A stretch of DNA of 64,000 nt from Candidatus Blastococcus massiliensis AP3 (GTDB lineage Bacteria; Actinomycetota; Actinomycetes; Mycobacteriales; Geodermatophilaceae): positions 134,899-198,898 of the forward strand of contig NZ_HG931174.1 in assembly GCF_000582785.1 (NCBI RefSeq). Reading direction: 5' to 3'. The stretch's first letter is position 1, and every line of letters starts with the position of its first letter. Shown here piece by piece: positions 32,977 to 41,588 of this stretch. The position numbers were made by a program, and so were the translations under genes. Below the pieces are notes generated by a model. The model did not search any database. It saw only the letters and a program-made list of their open reading frames with translations, and was not told the DNA's origin.

Positions 32977-34455
32977 TCAGTGCAGAGCCGGGCGCAGCGG
33001 CGGGATCTCCCGCACGCCGAAGACGTCGCGCAGCGCGACCCGAGCAGCCAGGTCGCCGCACATGCCGTGCACGGCCGGGCCGGGCGGGGTGGCGGCCGAC
33101 GCCATGTACACGCCCCGCACCGGCGTCCGGTAGGTGTTCCACCGCGGGACCGGCCGGGCCAGCATCTGGCGCAGGGTCGCCTGGCCGTTGGAGATGTCCC
33201 CGCCCAGGTAGCTGGGGTTCCACTGCTCCATCTGGACGGCGGTCTTCGTCGCCCGCTCGAGGATCGTGTCCTTGAAGCCCGGCGCGAACCGCTCGATCTG
33301 GTCCTCGATCGGCCCGGTCATGTCGACGTCGGCACCGTGCGGCACGTGCACGTAGGCCCAGAAGATGTGCCCGCCCTCAGGTGCCCGGGTGGGGTCGGGC
33401 ACGGTCGGCTGGACGGCGAGCACGTACGGCCGGTCGGTGATCCGGCCCTCGTTCGGGGCCCGCTCCCCCTCGATCGTCTCCTCGAGGTCGCCGGCCACGT
33501 GGATGGTCCCGGCCCGGTGGACGTCGGGGTTGGTCCACGGCACAGGTTCGGAGAGGATCCAGTCGATCTTGAAGACGCCGGCGCCGTGCTTGTACCTGCG
33601 CACCCAGCGGCGGTAGCCCTCGTTGAGCCGGTCGCCCGCCATCGCGACGAAGTCCGCGGGCGCGGTGTCGAGCAGGACGGCCGGCACGCCCTCGAACTCG
33701 CGCAGGTCGGTCACCCGGTGCCCGGTCACGACCTCGCCGCCCTGCTCCTCCAGCGCCGTGACCATCGCGTCCGCCAGCTTCTGGGAGCCGCCCTCGATCA
33801 GCGGCCACCCGACGTGGTGGGACAGCATCGCCAGCAGCATGCCGAGCGCGGAGGTCAGCGGCTGGGTGAGGTCGAGCATCCCGTGCGCCGCCGCACCGCC
33901 GAGGAGCGCCCGGCCCTCGTCGGTGTCGAAGTACCGGTGCGACAGCCAGCGCACGTTGGGCAGACCGGTGAGGGCGAACCTGGTGACCTGGGGAACGCTC
34001 TTCGTCGGCAGCGAGCGCAGCCGGCTGGACAGGAAGAAGTCGATGACGTCGGTGCCGTGCTCCACCAGGGGGCCGAACAGCCGCCGGTAGGCGTCCGCGT
34101 CGGTACCGAGCCCGGCCGCGGTCTCCTCCAGCGACCGGAAGGACAGCGCGGCCCGGCCGTCGTCCAGCGGGTGGGCGAAGCTGATCTCGGGGTGGACGAA
34201 CCGGACCCCGCGGCTCTCGGCGTCGAACTCCCGGAAGAACGGCGCGGCCACCGCCATCGGCTGCACGGTGGAGCACACGTCGTGGTGGAACCCGGGACGG
34301 ATCAGCTCCTCGGTGCGCATGCCACCGCCCGGGCGGTCCCCGGCGTCGACCACCTGCACCCGCAGCCCCGCCGCGGACAGCCGCAGCGCGGCCGCCAGCC
34401 CGTTGGGGCCCGCGCCGACCACGACGGCATCCGGTCGTCCTGCCAGCCCGCTCAC
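32977..34455 (-). CDS. FAD-dependent oxidoreductase, phytoene-desaturase/PYROXD2-like
   Basis: A 492-aa flavoprotein. The N-terminal dinucleotide fold is DAVVVGAGPNGLAAALRLSA followed by VVDAGDRPGGGMRTEEL, and the C-terminal FAD-contact signature is VYMASAATPPGPAVHGMCG. This is the NAD(P)/FAD-dependent oxidoreductase group near carotenoid desaturases. There is no carotenoid synthase nearby, so a role in pigment formation is not supported. GTG 34455 follows GAGGATCGGCGG. It converges with the NlpC gene at 32958 and diverges from the gene at 34592. Confidence 0.88.
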   Translation of the reverse strand: MSGLAGRPDAVVVGAGPNGLAAALRLSAAGLRVQVVDAGDRPGGGMRTEELIRPGFHHDVCSTVQPMAVAAPFFREFDAESRGVRFVHPEISFAHPLDDGRAALSFRSLEETAAGLGTDADAYRRLFGPLVEHGTDVIDFFLSSRLRSLPTKSVPQVTRFALTGLPNVRWLSHRYFDTDEGRALLGGAAAHGMLDLTQPLTSALGMLLAMLSHHVGWPLIEGGSQKLADAMVTALEEQGGEVVTGHRVTDLREFEGVPAVLLDTAPADFVAMAGDRLNEGYRRWVRRYKHGAGVFKIDWILSEPVPWTNPDVHRAGTIHVAGDLEETIEGERAPNEGRITDRPYVLAVQPTVPDPTRAPEGGHIFWAYVHVPHGADVDMTGPIEDQIERFAPGFKDTILERATKTAVQMEQWNPSYLGGDISNGQATLRQMLARPVPRWNTYRTPVRGVYMASAATPPGPAVHGMCGDLAARVALRDVFGVREIPPLRPALH

Positions 34456-34591
34456 CCGCCGATCCTCACACGGCGCCCGCGATGCGCAAGTTCCGTGGCC
34501 CGTGAGTCGGTCTGGTGCCCGTGAGGCACGCCGTCCGCGTTCGTGCGCGCGCCCATGGCGTGCCGTCACGGGCCGGTTCTAGCCTTCGCCG

Positions 34592-35080
34592 GTGCAGTCC
34601 TCCCTCCTCCCCCCGCCGTCGGCCGAGCCCGAGGTGCTCCGGCTCTCCCCGGCGGGACGCCGGAGGCGCCTGGCCGCCGTGGTCGTGATCCTCGGGCTGC
34701 TCCTGGCCGGCACCGTCTGGGGCGATGACGACGAGTTCCCGTTCGGGCCGTTCCGGATGTACTCCACGCGCAACGACCCGAACACGCCGGTGATCTCCAC
34801 CCGGGCCGTCGGCCTGACCGCCGCGGGCGAGGAGGTGCGGCTGTCCGGTGGCCAGGTCGGGCTGCGGCGCGCGGAGTTCGAGGGACAGATCAACCGGCTC
34901 CGCGCGCAGCCCGACCTGCTGGGCCTGCTCGCCGACGCCTACACCGAGGCCAACCCGTCGGTACCCGAGCTGGTGTCGGTGCAGATGATCCACCGCAAGT
35001 TCGAGCTGGCCGACGGCCGCCCGACCGGCGACTACACCGACACGGTCGTCGTCGAGTTCGACCTGGAGGACCACTCGTGA
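34592..35080 (+). CDS. Membrane-anchored small protein paired with HTTM protein
   Basis: A 162-aa protein with one transmembrane helix (LAAVVVILGLLLAGTVWG, about residues 28-45) and an outside domain beginning GDDDEFPFGPFRMYST. I recognise no named family, but it is coupled to the HTTM gene by a GTGA overlap and so probably works with it. GTG 34592 follows TAGCCT by 6 nt, a leaderless arrangement. No catalytic motif is visible. Confidence 0.8.
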   Translation: MQSSLLPPPSAEPEVLRLSPAGRRRRLAAVVVILGLLLAGTVWGDDDEFPFGPFRMYSTRNDPNTPVISTRAVGLTAAGEEVRLSGGQVGLRRAEFEGQINRLRAQPDLLGLLADAYTEANPSVPELVSVQMIHRKFELADGRPTGDYTDTVVVEFDLEDHS

Positions 35081-35976
35081 CCGCCGCATCGACCGGAGCG
35101 CCTCCCGCTCCCCCGCTGCCGACGACGAGCCGATGGTGGTTCAGCCCCGTCCCGCTGGCCCGCATCGCGGTGTTCCGCGTGCTGGCCTACCTCTTCATCC
35201 TCGTCGACGTCTTCCTCACCACTGCCTGGGTGCGGGCCCACGCCGACGTGCCCACGGACTGGTACCAGCCTGTCCTCATCGCCCGGCTGCTGCCGCTGCC
35301 CACACCGACGCACACCGTGGTGCTGGTCGTGCAGTGGGCGCTCGTCGTCGCCGCCGTGGCCGCTGCCACCGGCCGCGCACCCCGGGTGCTGGGCACTGCC
35401 GTCTTCCTCCTCTACCTGGAGTGGATGGTCATCGCGATGAGCTACGGCAAGGTCGACCACGACCGGATCGCCTTCCTCGTGGCGCTGGCCGTGCTGCCGA
35501 CGATCGGCCGTGCGCGGTTCCGCGACCGCCGGCTGTCCGAGGCCGCCGGCTTCGCGATGGCCGCCGTGTTCGTCAGCGTCGTGCTCACGTACTTCCTCGC
35601 CGCCTGGGCCAAGGTCCGGTTCGGCGGCTGGGACTGGCCGACCGGGTCGACCCTGACGCGGGCGGTGGTCCGCCGCGGCACCGACCTCTCCCGCTGGACC
35701 CTCGAGGTCCCGGGGCTGCTGCTCGCGGCGCAGTGGGTGATGCTGATCCTGGAGTTCCTCGCGCCGCTCATCCTGTTCGTGCGCAGCGACCGGGCACGGA
35801 TCGCGCTGGTGGCCTTCCTGATCGGCTTCCACGTCATGACGTACGCGGGCGTGCAGATCATCTTCCTGCCGCACTGCGTCGCGATCCTGTCGATCCTGCC
35901 GTGGGAACGGTTGACCGCGCGGTTCGGGCGGCAGCCGGATCAGAGCTGGGCGACCAGCTCGTCGGCGGCCCGGTAG
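35077..35976 (+). CDS. HTTM-type polytopic membrane protein
   Basis: A 299-aa membrane protein with about seven hydrophobic helices, including ARIAVFRVLAYLFILVDVF and the VLTYFLAAWAKVRFGGWDWPTG segment. The helix pattern and the AK.R.GGWDW motif resemble HTTM (horizontally transferred transmembrane) domains related to vitamin K-dependent gamma-carboxylase. The catalytic lysine of true carboxylases cannot be assigned from sequence. Its 3' end overlaps the convergent meaB gene by 37 bp. Confidence 0.75.
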   Translation: MTAASTGAPPAPPLPTTSRWWFSPVPLARIAVFRVLAYLFILVDVFLTTAWVRAHADVPTDWYQPVLIARLLPLPTPTHTVVLVVQWALVVAAVAAATGRAPRVLGTAVFLLYLEWMVIAMSYGKVDHDRIAFLVALAVLPTIGRARFRDRRLSEAAGFAMAAVFVSVVLTYFLAAWAKVRFGGWDWPTGSTLTRAVVRRGTDLSRWTLEVPGLLLAAQWVMLILEFLAPLILFVRSDRARIALVAFLIGFHVMTYAGVQIIFLPHCVAILSILPWERLTARFGRQPDQSWATSSSAAR

Positions 35977-36965
35977 GGGTCGCTCTCCCCCGCCACGACC
36001 TGCTCGGCCAGCGCGCCGAGCGCCGTCGTGCCGCGGAGGTCGCCGATCCGCTCGCGCAGCGCCGCGAGGGCGATCGCCTCGATCTCGCGGGCGGCCCGCT
36101 CGGCTCGCCGGCGGTGGCCCTCGCCGGAGGACTCCAGCCAGACGCGGTGCTCCTCGACCCGCACCAGCACCTCGTCGATGCCGTTCTCGCTCTCCCGGGA
36201 GGCGACGGTCTTCACGATGGGGGGCCGCCATCCGCCGGGCTCGCTGTAGCGCCCGCCGAGCGACTGCATGTAGCGGAGGTCGCGCACCGCCTGCTGGGCG
36301 CCGTCCCGGTCGGCCTTGTTGACGACGAAGACGTCGGCGACCTCGAGGATGCCGGCCTTGGCCGCCTGGATGCCGTCGCCCATGCCCGGTGCGACCAGTA
36401 CCAGGGTCGTGTCGGCCAGCGAGGCGATCTCCAGCTCCGACTGCCCGACGCCGACGGTCTCCACGAGCACGACGTCGCACCCGGCGGCGTCGAGCACGCG
36501 GAGCGCCTGCGGCGTCGCCCAGGACAGCCCGCCGAGATGGCCCCGGGAGGCCATGGAGCGGATGAAGACGGCGTCGTCACCCGCGTGGTCCTGCATGCGC
36601 ACCCGGTCGCCGAGCAGCGCGCCGCCGGAGAAGGGGGACGACGGGTCCACGGCCAGCACGCCGACGCGCTTGCCGGCCTGGCGCAGGGCACGGACGAGCG
36701 CGGTCGTCGTCGTGGACTTCCCGACCCCGGGGGAACCGGTGAGGCCGAGCACCTGCGCACCGCCGGTGTGCGGCGCCAGCGCCGCGGCGACCTCGCGCAG
36801 CGCGGGACTGGCGTCCTCGACGAGCGAGATCAGCCGGGCGACCGAGCGGGCGTCGCCGTCCCGGGCCCGCTCGACGAGCGCCGGGACGTCGACGGACCGG
36901 CGCCCCCGACGCCCACGAGGGGTGGCGGGGGCGCCGGTCTGGACGGCGATGCCGTCCGAGGTCAC
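35940..36965 (-). CDS. meaB: MeaB/ArgK GTPase, mutase chaperone
   Basis: G3E-type GTPase of 341 aa that protects and loads adenosylcobalamin-dependent acyl-CoA mutases. It has Walker [30 protein letters not shown], the switch [10 protein letters not shown], the NKAD specificity motif (VNKADRDG), and a C-terminal dimerisation helix. GTG 36965 overlaps the thiolase stop (GTGA). Likely clients are ethylmalonyl-CoA mutase encoded at 47865 and methylmalonyl-CoA mutase elsewhere. Confidence 0.95.
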   Translation of the reverse strand: MTSDGIAVQTGAPATPRGRRGRRSVDVPALVERARDGDARSVARLISLVEDASPALREVAAALAPHTGGAQVLGLTGSPGVGKSTTTTALVRALRQAGKRVGVLAVDPSSPFSGGALLGDRVRMQDHAGDDAVFIRSMASRGHLGGLSWATPQALRVLDAAGCDVVLVETVGVGQSELEIASLADTTLVLVAPGMGDGIQAAKAGILEVADVFVVNKADRDGAQQAVRDLRYMQSLGGRYSEPGGWRPPIVKTVASRESENGIDEVLVRVEEHRVWLESSGEGHRRRAERAAREIEAIALAALRERIGDLRGTTALGALAEQVVAGESDPYRAADELVAQL

Positions 36966-38167
36966 GCCTGGCTGGGGGCGTGCAGGATCAGGGCGTCGCC
37001 CTGACCGCCGCCGCCGCACAGCGCGGCGGCACCGACCTTGAGTCCCCGGCGGCGCAGCTCCAGCGCGACGTCCAGGACGACGCGGGCGCCGCTCATGCCG
37101 ATCGGGTGCCCCAGGGCGATGGCGCCACCGTTGGGGTTGACCTTCTCCGGGTCGATGCCCAGCTCACGGGTGGAGACGATGCCGACGGCGGCGAAGGCCT
37201 CGTTGAGCTCGACGACGTCGAGGTCCTTGGGGTCGATGCCCTCGCGCTCGCAGGCCTTCTTGATGGCACCGGACGGCTGGCTCTGCAGCGTGGCGTCCGG
37301 GCCGGCGACGACGCCGTGCGCGCCGATCTCGGCGATCGGGGTGATGCCCAGCTCGGCGGCCTTGGCCGCGCTCATCACGACCACGGCGCAGGCACCGTCG
37401 GAGATCTGCGAGGCGGTGCCGGCGGTGATCGTGCCGTCCTTGGCGAAGGCTGGCTTCAGCTTGCCCAGGCTCTCCACGGTCGTGTCGGCGCGGATGCCCT
37501 CGTCGTCGGTGAACTCGATCGGGTCGCCCTTGCGCTGCGGGATGAGCACCGGGGTGATCGACTCGGCGAAGACGCCGTCCTTGTGCGAACGCGCGGCCTT
37601 CTGGTGGCTGGCCGCGGCGAACTCGTCCTGCTCCTCGCGGGTCAGGTCGTACCGGGAGTTGGCCTGCTCGGTCAGCGCGCCCATCGCCACCTGGTCGAAG
37701 GTGTCGGAGAGGCCGTCGTGCGACATCGAGTCGATGAGCTTGGTGTCGCCGAACTTCGTGCCCGTGCGCGAGTTGGCGAGGATGTGCGGCGCCTGGGTCA
37801 TCGACTCCTGGCCACCGGCGACGACGATGTCGTACTCGCCGGCGCGGATGAGCTGGTCGGCCATGGCGATCGCGGTCAGCCCCGAGAGGCAGACCTTGTT
37901 GATGGTCAGCGCGGGCACCGACATCGGGATGCCGGCCTTCACCGCGGCGGGGCGGGCCGGGTTCTGGCCCGCGCCGGCCTGGATGACCTGACCCATGATC
38001 ACGTAGTCGACCTGGTCGCCGGAGATGCCGGCGCGCTCGAGGGCGGCCTTGATGGCGACGCCACCGAGGTCGGCGGCCGAGAAGTCCTTGAGCGAGCCGA
38101 GCAGCCGGCCCATCGGGGTACGAGCGCCGCTGACGATGACCGAGCGGGCTCTGTTGTTCTCGCTCAC
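36962..38167 (-). CDS. Acetyl-CoA C-acetyltransferase (thiolase)
   Basis: Thiolase of 401 aa that condenses two acetyl-CoA or cleaves acetoacetyl-CoA. The nucleophilic cysteine is in [13 protein letters not shown], the histidine in [12 protein letters not shown] and the second cysteine in [10 protein letters not shown]. Length and motifs match biosynthetic AtoB/PhaA thiolases. GTG 38167 follows TGGAGGTCC. It leads the meaB operon and would provide the first step of the ethylmalonyl-CoA route. A TATCCT box on the minus strand near 38260 could be its -10 element. Confidence 0.96.
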   Translation of the reverse strand: MSENNRARSVIVSGARTPMGRLLGSLKDFSAADLGGVAIKAALERAGISGDQVDYVIMGQVIQAGAGQNPARPAAVKAGIPMSVPALTINKVCLSGLTAIAMADQLIRAGEYDIVVAGGQESMTQAPHILANSRTGTKFGDTKLIDSMSHDGLSDTFDQVAMGALTEQANSRYDLTREEQDEFAAASHQKAARSHKDGVFAESITPVLIPQRKGDPIEFTDDEGIRADTTVESLGKLKPAFAKDGTITAGTASQISDGACAVVVMSAAKAAELGITPIAEIGAHGVVAGPDATLQSQPSGAIKKACEREGIDPKDLDVVELNEAFAAVGIVSTRELGIDPEKVNPNGGAIALGHPIGMSGARVVLDVALELRRRGLKVGAAALCGGGGQGDALILHAPSQA

Positions 38168-38372
38168 AGGGGGACCTCCAGTGCCGGGCCGCCGTCGCCG
38201 GCGACCGAAAAGTGACAGAGCGGACCGCGCAGGGATCACGCGGCGTCGGGCTGCATACCAGGATAGGACCACCCCCCGACGGGCGTGGCGTGGCCCACTA
38301 CCGGTCACCCGACCGGGCACCCGGGGCGCCCCCGGAGTGTCGCCCCGGGCGGTGGCGGGGCAGGATGCCGGA

Positions 38373-38831
38373 GTGACCACCAACGATGCTGCGTCGGCCG
38401 GCCTGCCCGAGGGCCTGTTCACGACGATCGACCACGTGGGCATCGCGGTGCCCGACCTGGACGAGGCGATCGCCTTCTACGCCCAGGCCTTCGGGGTGCA
38501 CTCGGTGCACGAGGAGACCAACGAGGAGCAGGGCGTCCGCGAGGCGATGCTCGCCGTGGGCGACGGGGACACCCGGATCCAACTGCTCGCGCCGCTCACC
38601 CCCGAGTCGACGATCGCCAAGTTCATCGGCCGCTCCGGCCCGGGCCTGCAGCAGCTCGCGTTCCGCGTCGACGACGTCGAGGCGGTCAGCGCCACCCTGC
38701 GTGAGCGCGGCCTGCGGCTGCTCTACGACGTCCCGAAGCGGGGCACGTCCGACAGCCGGGTGAACTTCATCCACCCCAAGGACGCCGGCGGCGTGCTCGT
38801 CGAGCTCGTGCAGCCCGCCTCCACGCACTGA
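38373..38831 (+). CDS. mce: Methylmalonyl-CoA (ethylmalonyl-CoA) epimerase
   Basis: VOC-fold epimerase of 152 aa. Metal ligands are the histidine in [15 protein letters not shown], the glutamine in IQLLAPL, a second-module histidine and the glutamate in GVLVELVQP. It equilibrates the R and S forms of methylmalonyl-CoA, and in ethylmalonyl-CoA organisms also ethylmalonyl-CoA. GTG 38373 follows CAGGAT by 6 nt. It diverges from the thiolase and is followed by ccr 107 bp later. Confidence 0.95.
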   Translation: MTTNDAASAGLPEGLFTTIDHVGIAVPDLDEAIAFYAQAFGVHSVHEETNEEQGVREAMLAVGDGDTRIQLLAPLTPESTIAKFIGRSGPGLQQLAFRVDDVEAVSATLRERGLRLLYDVPKRGTSDSRVNFIHPKDAGGVLVELVQPASTH

Positions 38832-38848
38832 CCCATTCCGACCCGGCG

Positions 38849-38864
38849 GTTACCCGTCGGTAAC
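38849..38864. promoter_or_regulatory. Inverted repeat upstream of ccr
   Basis: GTTACC-CGTC-GGTAAC is a perfect 6-bp inverted repeat with a 4-bp centre, 75 bp before the ccr start. Its right half overlaps TAACAT (38861-38866), a possible -10 box, so a bound regulator would block transcription. It is AT-rich against the local background. Confidence 0.5.
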
Positions 38865-38938
38865 ATTTCCTCACCGCAACTGCCCAGTACCGCCCTCCGA
38901 GCCGGCCGTCGACGGCCTTCCACGACCCAGGAGAACGC

Positions 38939-40270
38939 GTGAACGAGATCAGGGACGCCATCCTCGCCGACCAGCTGGACGCCATCGGCGGCCTGGCTGT
39001 ACCGGAGTCCTACCGCGCCGTCGTCGTGCGCAAGGACGAGCAGGACATGTTCGAGGGGGTGGCCACCCGGGACAAGGACCCGCGCAAGTCCCTGCACGTG
39101 CAGGACGTCGCGACCCCCGAGCTCGCCCCCGGCGAGGCCCTCGTCGCCGTCATGGCGTCGTCGGTGAACTACAACACCGTCTGGACGTCGATCTTCGAGC
39201 CGGTGTCGACCTTCGGCTTCCTCGAGCGCTACGGCCGGGTCTCCGAGCTGACCAAGCGCCACGACCTGCCGTACCACATCGTGGGCTCCGACCTCGCCGG
39301 CGTCGTGCTGCGCGTGGGCCCGGGCGTGAACAAGTGGAAGCCGGGCGACGAGGTCGTCGCGCACTGCCTCTCGGTGGAGCTCGAGGACCCGGCCGGCCAC
39401 GACGACACGATGATGGACCCGCAGCAGCGGATCTGGGGCTTCGAGACGAACTTCGGCGGCCTGGCCGAGCTGGCCCTGGTCAAGAGCAACCAGCTCATGC
39501 CCAAGCCGGCGCACCTCTCCTGGGAGGAGGCGGCCGCCCCCGGGCTGGTCAACTCCACCGCCTACCGGCAGCTGGTCAGCCGGAACGGCGCCAACATGAA
39601 GCAGGGCGACACCGTCCTGATCTGGGGCGCCTCCGGTGGCCTGGGCTCCTACGCCACCCAGATGGCGCTCAACGGCGGCGCGATCCCGGTGTGCGTGGTG
39701 AGCAGCCCGGAGAAGGCGGAGATCGTCCGCAGGATGGGCGCCGAGCTGATCATCGACCGCTCCGCCGAGGGCTACAAGTTCTGGAAGGACGAGCACAACC
39801 AGGACCCGAAGGAGTGGCAGCGCCTCGGCAAGAAGATCCGTGAGCTGACCGGCGGCGAGGACGTGGACATCGTCTTCGAGCACCCCGGCCGCGAGACCTT
39901 CGGTGCCAGCGTCTACGTCGCGAAGAAGGGCGGCACCATCGTCACCTGCGCCTCCACCAGCGGCTACATGCACCAGTACGACAACCGGTACCTCTGGATG
40001 AACCTGAAGAAGATCCTGAGCTCCCACTTCGCCAACTACAAGGAGGCGTGGGAGGCCAACCGGCTCATCGACAAGGGCCTCATCCACCCGACCCTGTCGA
40101 AGGTGTACCCGATGGAGGAGGTCGGCCAGGCCGCCCTCGACGTCCACAAGAACGCCCACCAGGGCAAGGTCGGCGTCCTGACCCTCGCCCCCGAGGAGGG
40201 CCTCGGCGTCAAGGACGCCGAGAAGCGCGAGAAGCACGTCGACGCGATCAACCGCTTCCGCGGCGTGTAA
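38939..40270 (+). CDS. ccr: Crotonyl-CoA carboxylase/reductase
   Basis: Ccr (443 aa, MDR superfamily) reduces crotonyl-CoA with NADPH and fixes CO2 to give ethylmalonyl-CoA, the defining step of the ethylmalonyl-CoA pathway. The NADPH site is WGASGGLGSYATQMA. The four CO2-holding residues described for the Kitasatospora enzyme are all present with a constant offset of two: Asn79, Phe168, Glu169 and His363. GTG 38939 follows CCAGGAGAACGC. A hairpin at 40293 ends the transcript. Confidence 0.97.
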   Translation: MNEIRDAILADQLDAIGGLAVPESYRAVVVRKDEQDMFEGVATRDKDPRKSLHVQDVATPELAPGEALVAVMASSVNYNTVWTSIFEPVSTFGFLERYGRVSELTKRHDLPYHIVGSDLAGVVLRVGPGVNKWKPGDEVVAHCLSVELEDPAGHDDTMMDPQQRIWGFETNFGGLAELALVKSNQLMPKPAHLSWEEAAAPGLVNSTAYRQLVSRNGANMKQGDTVLIWGASGGLGSYATQMALNGGAIPVCVVSSPEKAEIVRRMGAELIIDRSAEGYKFWKDEHNQDPKEWQRLGKKIRELTGGEDVDIVFEHPGRETFGASVYVAKKGGTIVTCASTSGYMHQYDNRYLWMNLKKILSSHFANYKEAWEANRLIDKGLIHPTLSKVYPMEEVGQAALDVHKNAHQGKVGVLTLAPEEGLGVKDAEKREKHVDAINRFRGV

Positions 40271-40292
40271 CGACGCCGCTCCGGCGCCCACG

Positions 40293-40322
40293 GGGGCCCG
40301 GCTCCGCACGGAGCCGGGCCCC
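40293..40322 (+). terminator. Terminator hairpin after ccr
   Basis: A perfect 14-bp GC stem (40293-40306 with 40309-40322) with a two-base loop lies 22 bp after the ccr stop and about 105 bp before the next gene. Confidence 0.85.
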
Positions 40323-40427
40323 GCTGTCGTCCCGGGCCGTGTCGCCAGTGACGTCCGGGGCGACTGGGGACGAACGGACTCGCCCGACACGCTGACGGAC
40401 GAAACCTCCGTCTGCGAAGATGTCGCC

Positions 40428-41588
40428 ATGAACGATCCCCGCCACGATCTGCCGATGCACGAGGCCCAGCACTCGTTCGACGTGGTGCTGCGGGGATACG
40501 ACCGCAGCCAGGTCGCCGACACCATCGAGCGGCTCGAGGCGGACTTCCGCATCGCCTTGGCCGACCGCGACGCCGCCGTCGCCCGTTCGGCCGACCTGGC
40601 CGGTCAGCTCTCGGCCATGCACGGCGAGATCGAGGCACTGCGCCGCAAGGCCGCCACCGCGGCCGCGCCCACCTTCGAGAACATCAGCGAGCGCATCCAG
40701 CACATGCTGCAGCTCGCCGAGGAAGAGGCCGGCGAGATCCGCCGCGCTGCCGAGCTGGACGCCCAGGCGGTGCGCGAGCAGACCGCCGCCGAGGAGCGCG
40801 CGCTGCTCGAGCGGCACGCAGCCGGTCAGGCCGAGGTCGAGCGGATGCTCGGCGAGGCCCGCCAGAACGCCGAGCAGATCATGCAGAAGGCGCAGCAGCG
40901 GGCCGACGAGCTCGTCGCCAAGGCCCAGGAGCGGGTCGCCCGCCTCGACGCCGAGTCCCAGGCCCGCCGGGCGAAGGTCGAGGAGGACTTCGACATCGCC
41001 CAGCGCGCCCGCCGCGCCGAGGCCGCCCGGCTCGAGGAGGAGCGCGAGCGCGTCTCCACCGAGGCCGCCAGGCAGCGGGTCTCCGCGGCCGAGCAGCACG
41101 CCGCCCAGCTCATCGCCGAGGCCGAGGCCAAGGCGGAGGCCATCCGGGGCGTCCGCGACGAGCTGACCACCCGGCTCGTCCAGGCCCGCCGCCTGCTCGA
41201 CAACCTCCCCGACCTCACCGACCGCCCGCAGCAGGCGTCCGGCGAGGACCAGCGTCCCGACGACCAGCGTCCCGATGCCCAGCGTCCCGAAGCCCAGGCC
41301 ACGGAGAACGCCCGCCCGGAGCAGGAGCAGCGCCCCCAGCCGGCGGCGCGGACGGCGCAGCCGGCGACGGGCACCCAGCCCGCTGCGGCGGCCGAGACCC
41401 CGGTGTCCCGCGGTGACGGCGAGTCCGCCGCGGGCCGCCAGCCCACGCGGGCCGAGGCGACACCCACGCGTCAGCTGCCGCTGCCCTCCCGGCAGGGGCA
41501 GGGGCAGGCGCCCACGGGTGCCACCGCAGCACCGGCCAACCCGACCACGCAGTCCATCGACCAGCCCGTCGGGCAGGGACGTTCCTGA
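40428..41588 (+). CDS. DivIVA-like coiled-coil protein
   Basis: A 386-aa protein. The N-terminal DivIVA signature is FDVVLRGYDRSQVADTIERL, followed by a long Ala/Glu/Arg-rich coiled coil (about residues 30-260) and a disordered Gln/Pro/Ala tail with repeated DQRPD/AQRPE units. Such proteins scaffold polar growth or cell-wall synthesis in actinomycetes (Wag31/Scy/FilP-like relatives). A promoter-like pair CTGACG-N18-GAAGAT places transcription start about at the ATG, so the message may be leaderless. The sortase gene follows with an overlapping stop/start. Confidence 0.88.
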   Translation: MNDPRHDLPMHEAQHSFDVVLRGYDRSQVADTIERLEADFRIALADRDAAVARSADLAGQLSAMHGEIEALRRKAATAAAPTFENISERIQHMLQLAEEEAGEIRRAAELDAQAVREQTAAEERALLERHAAGQAEVERMLGEARQNAEQIMQKAQQRADELVAKAQERVARLDAESQARRAKVEEDFDIAQRARRAEAARLEEERERVSTEAARQRVSAAEQHAAQLIAEAEAKAEAIRGVRDELTTRLVQARRLLDNLPDLTDRPQQASGEDQRPDDQRPDAQRPEAQATENARPEQEQRPQPAARTAQPATGTQPAAAAETPVSRGDGESAAGRQPTRAEATPTRQLPLPSRQGQGQAPTGATAAPANPTTQSIDQPVGQGRS

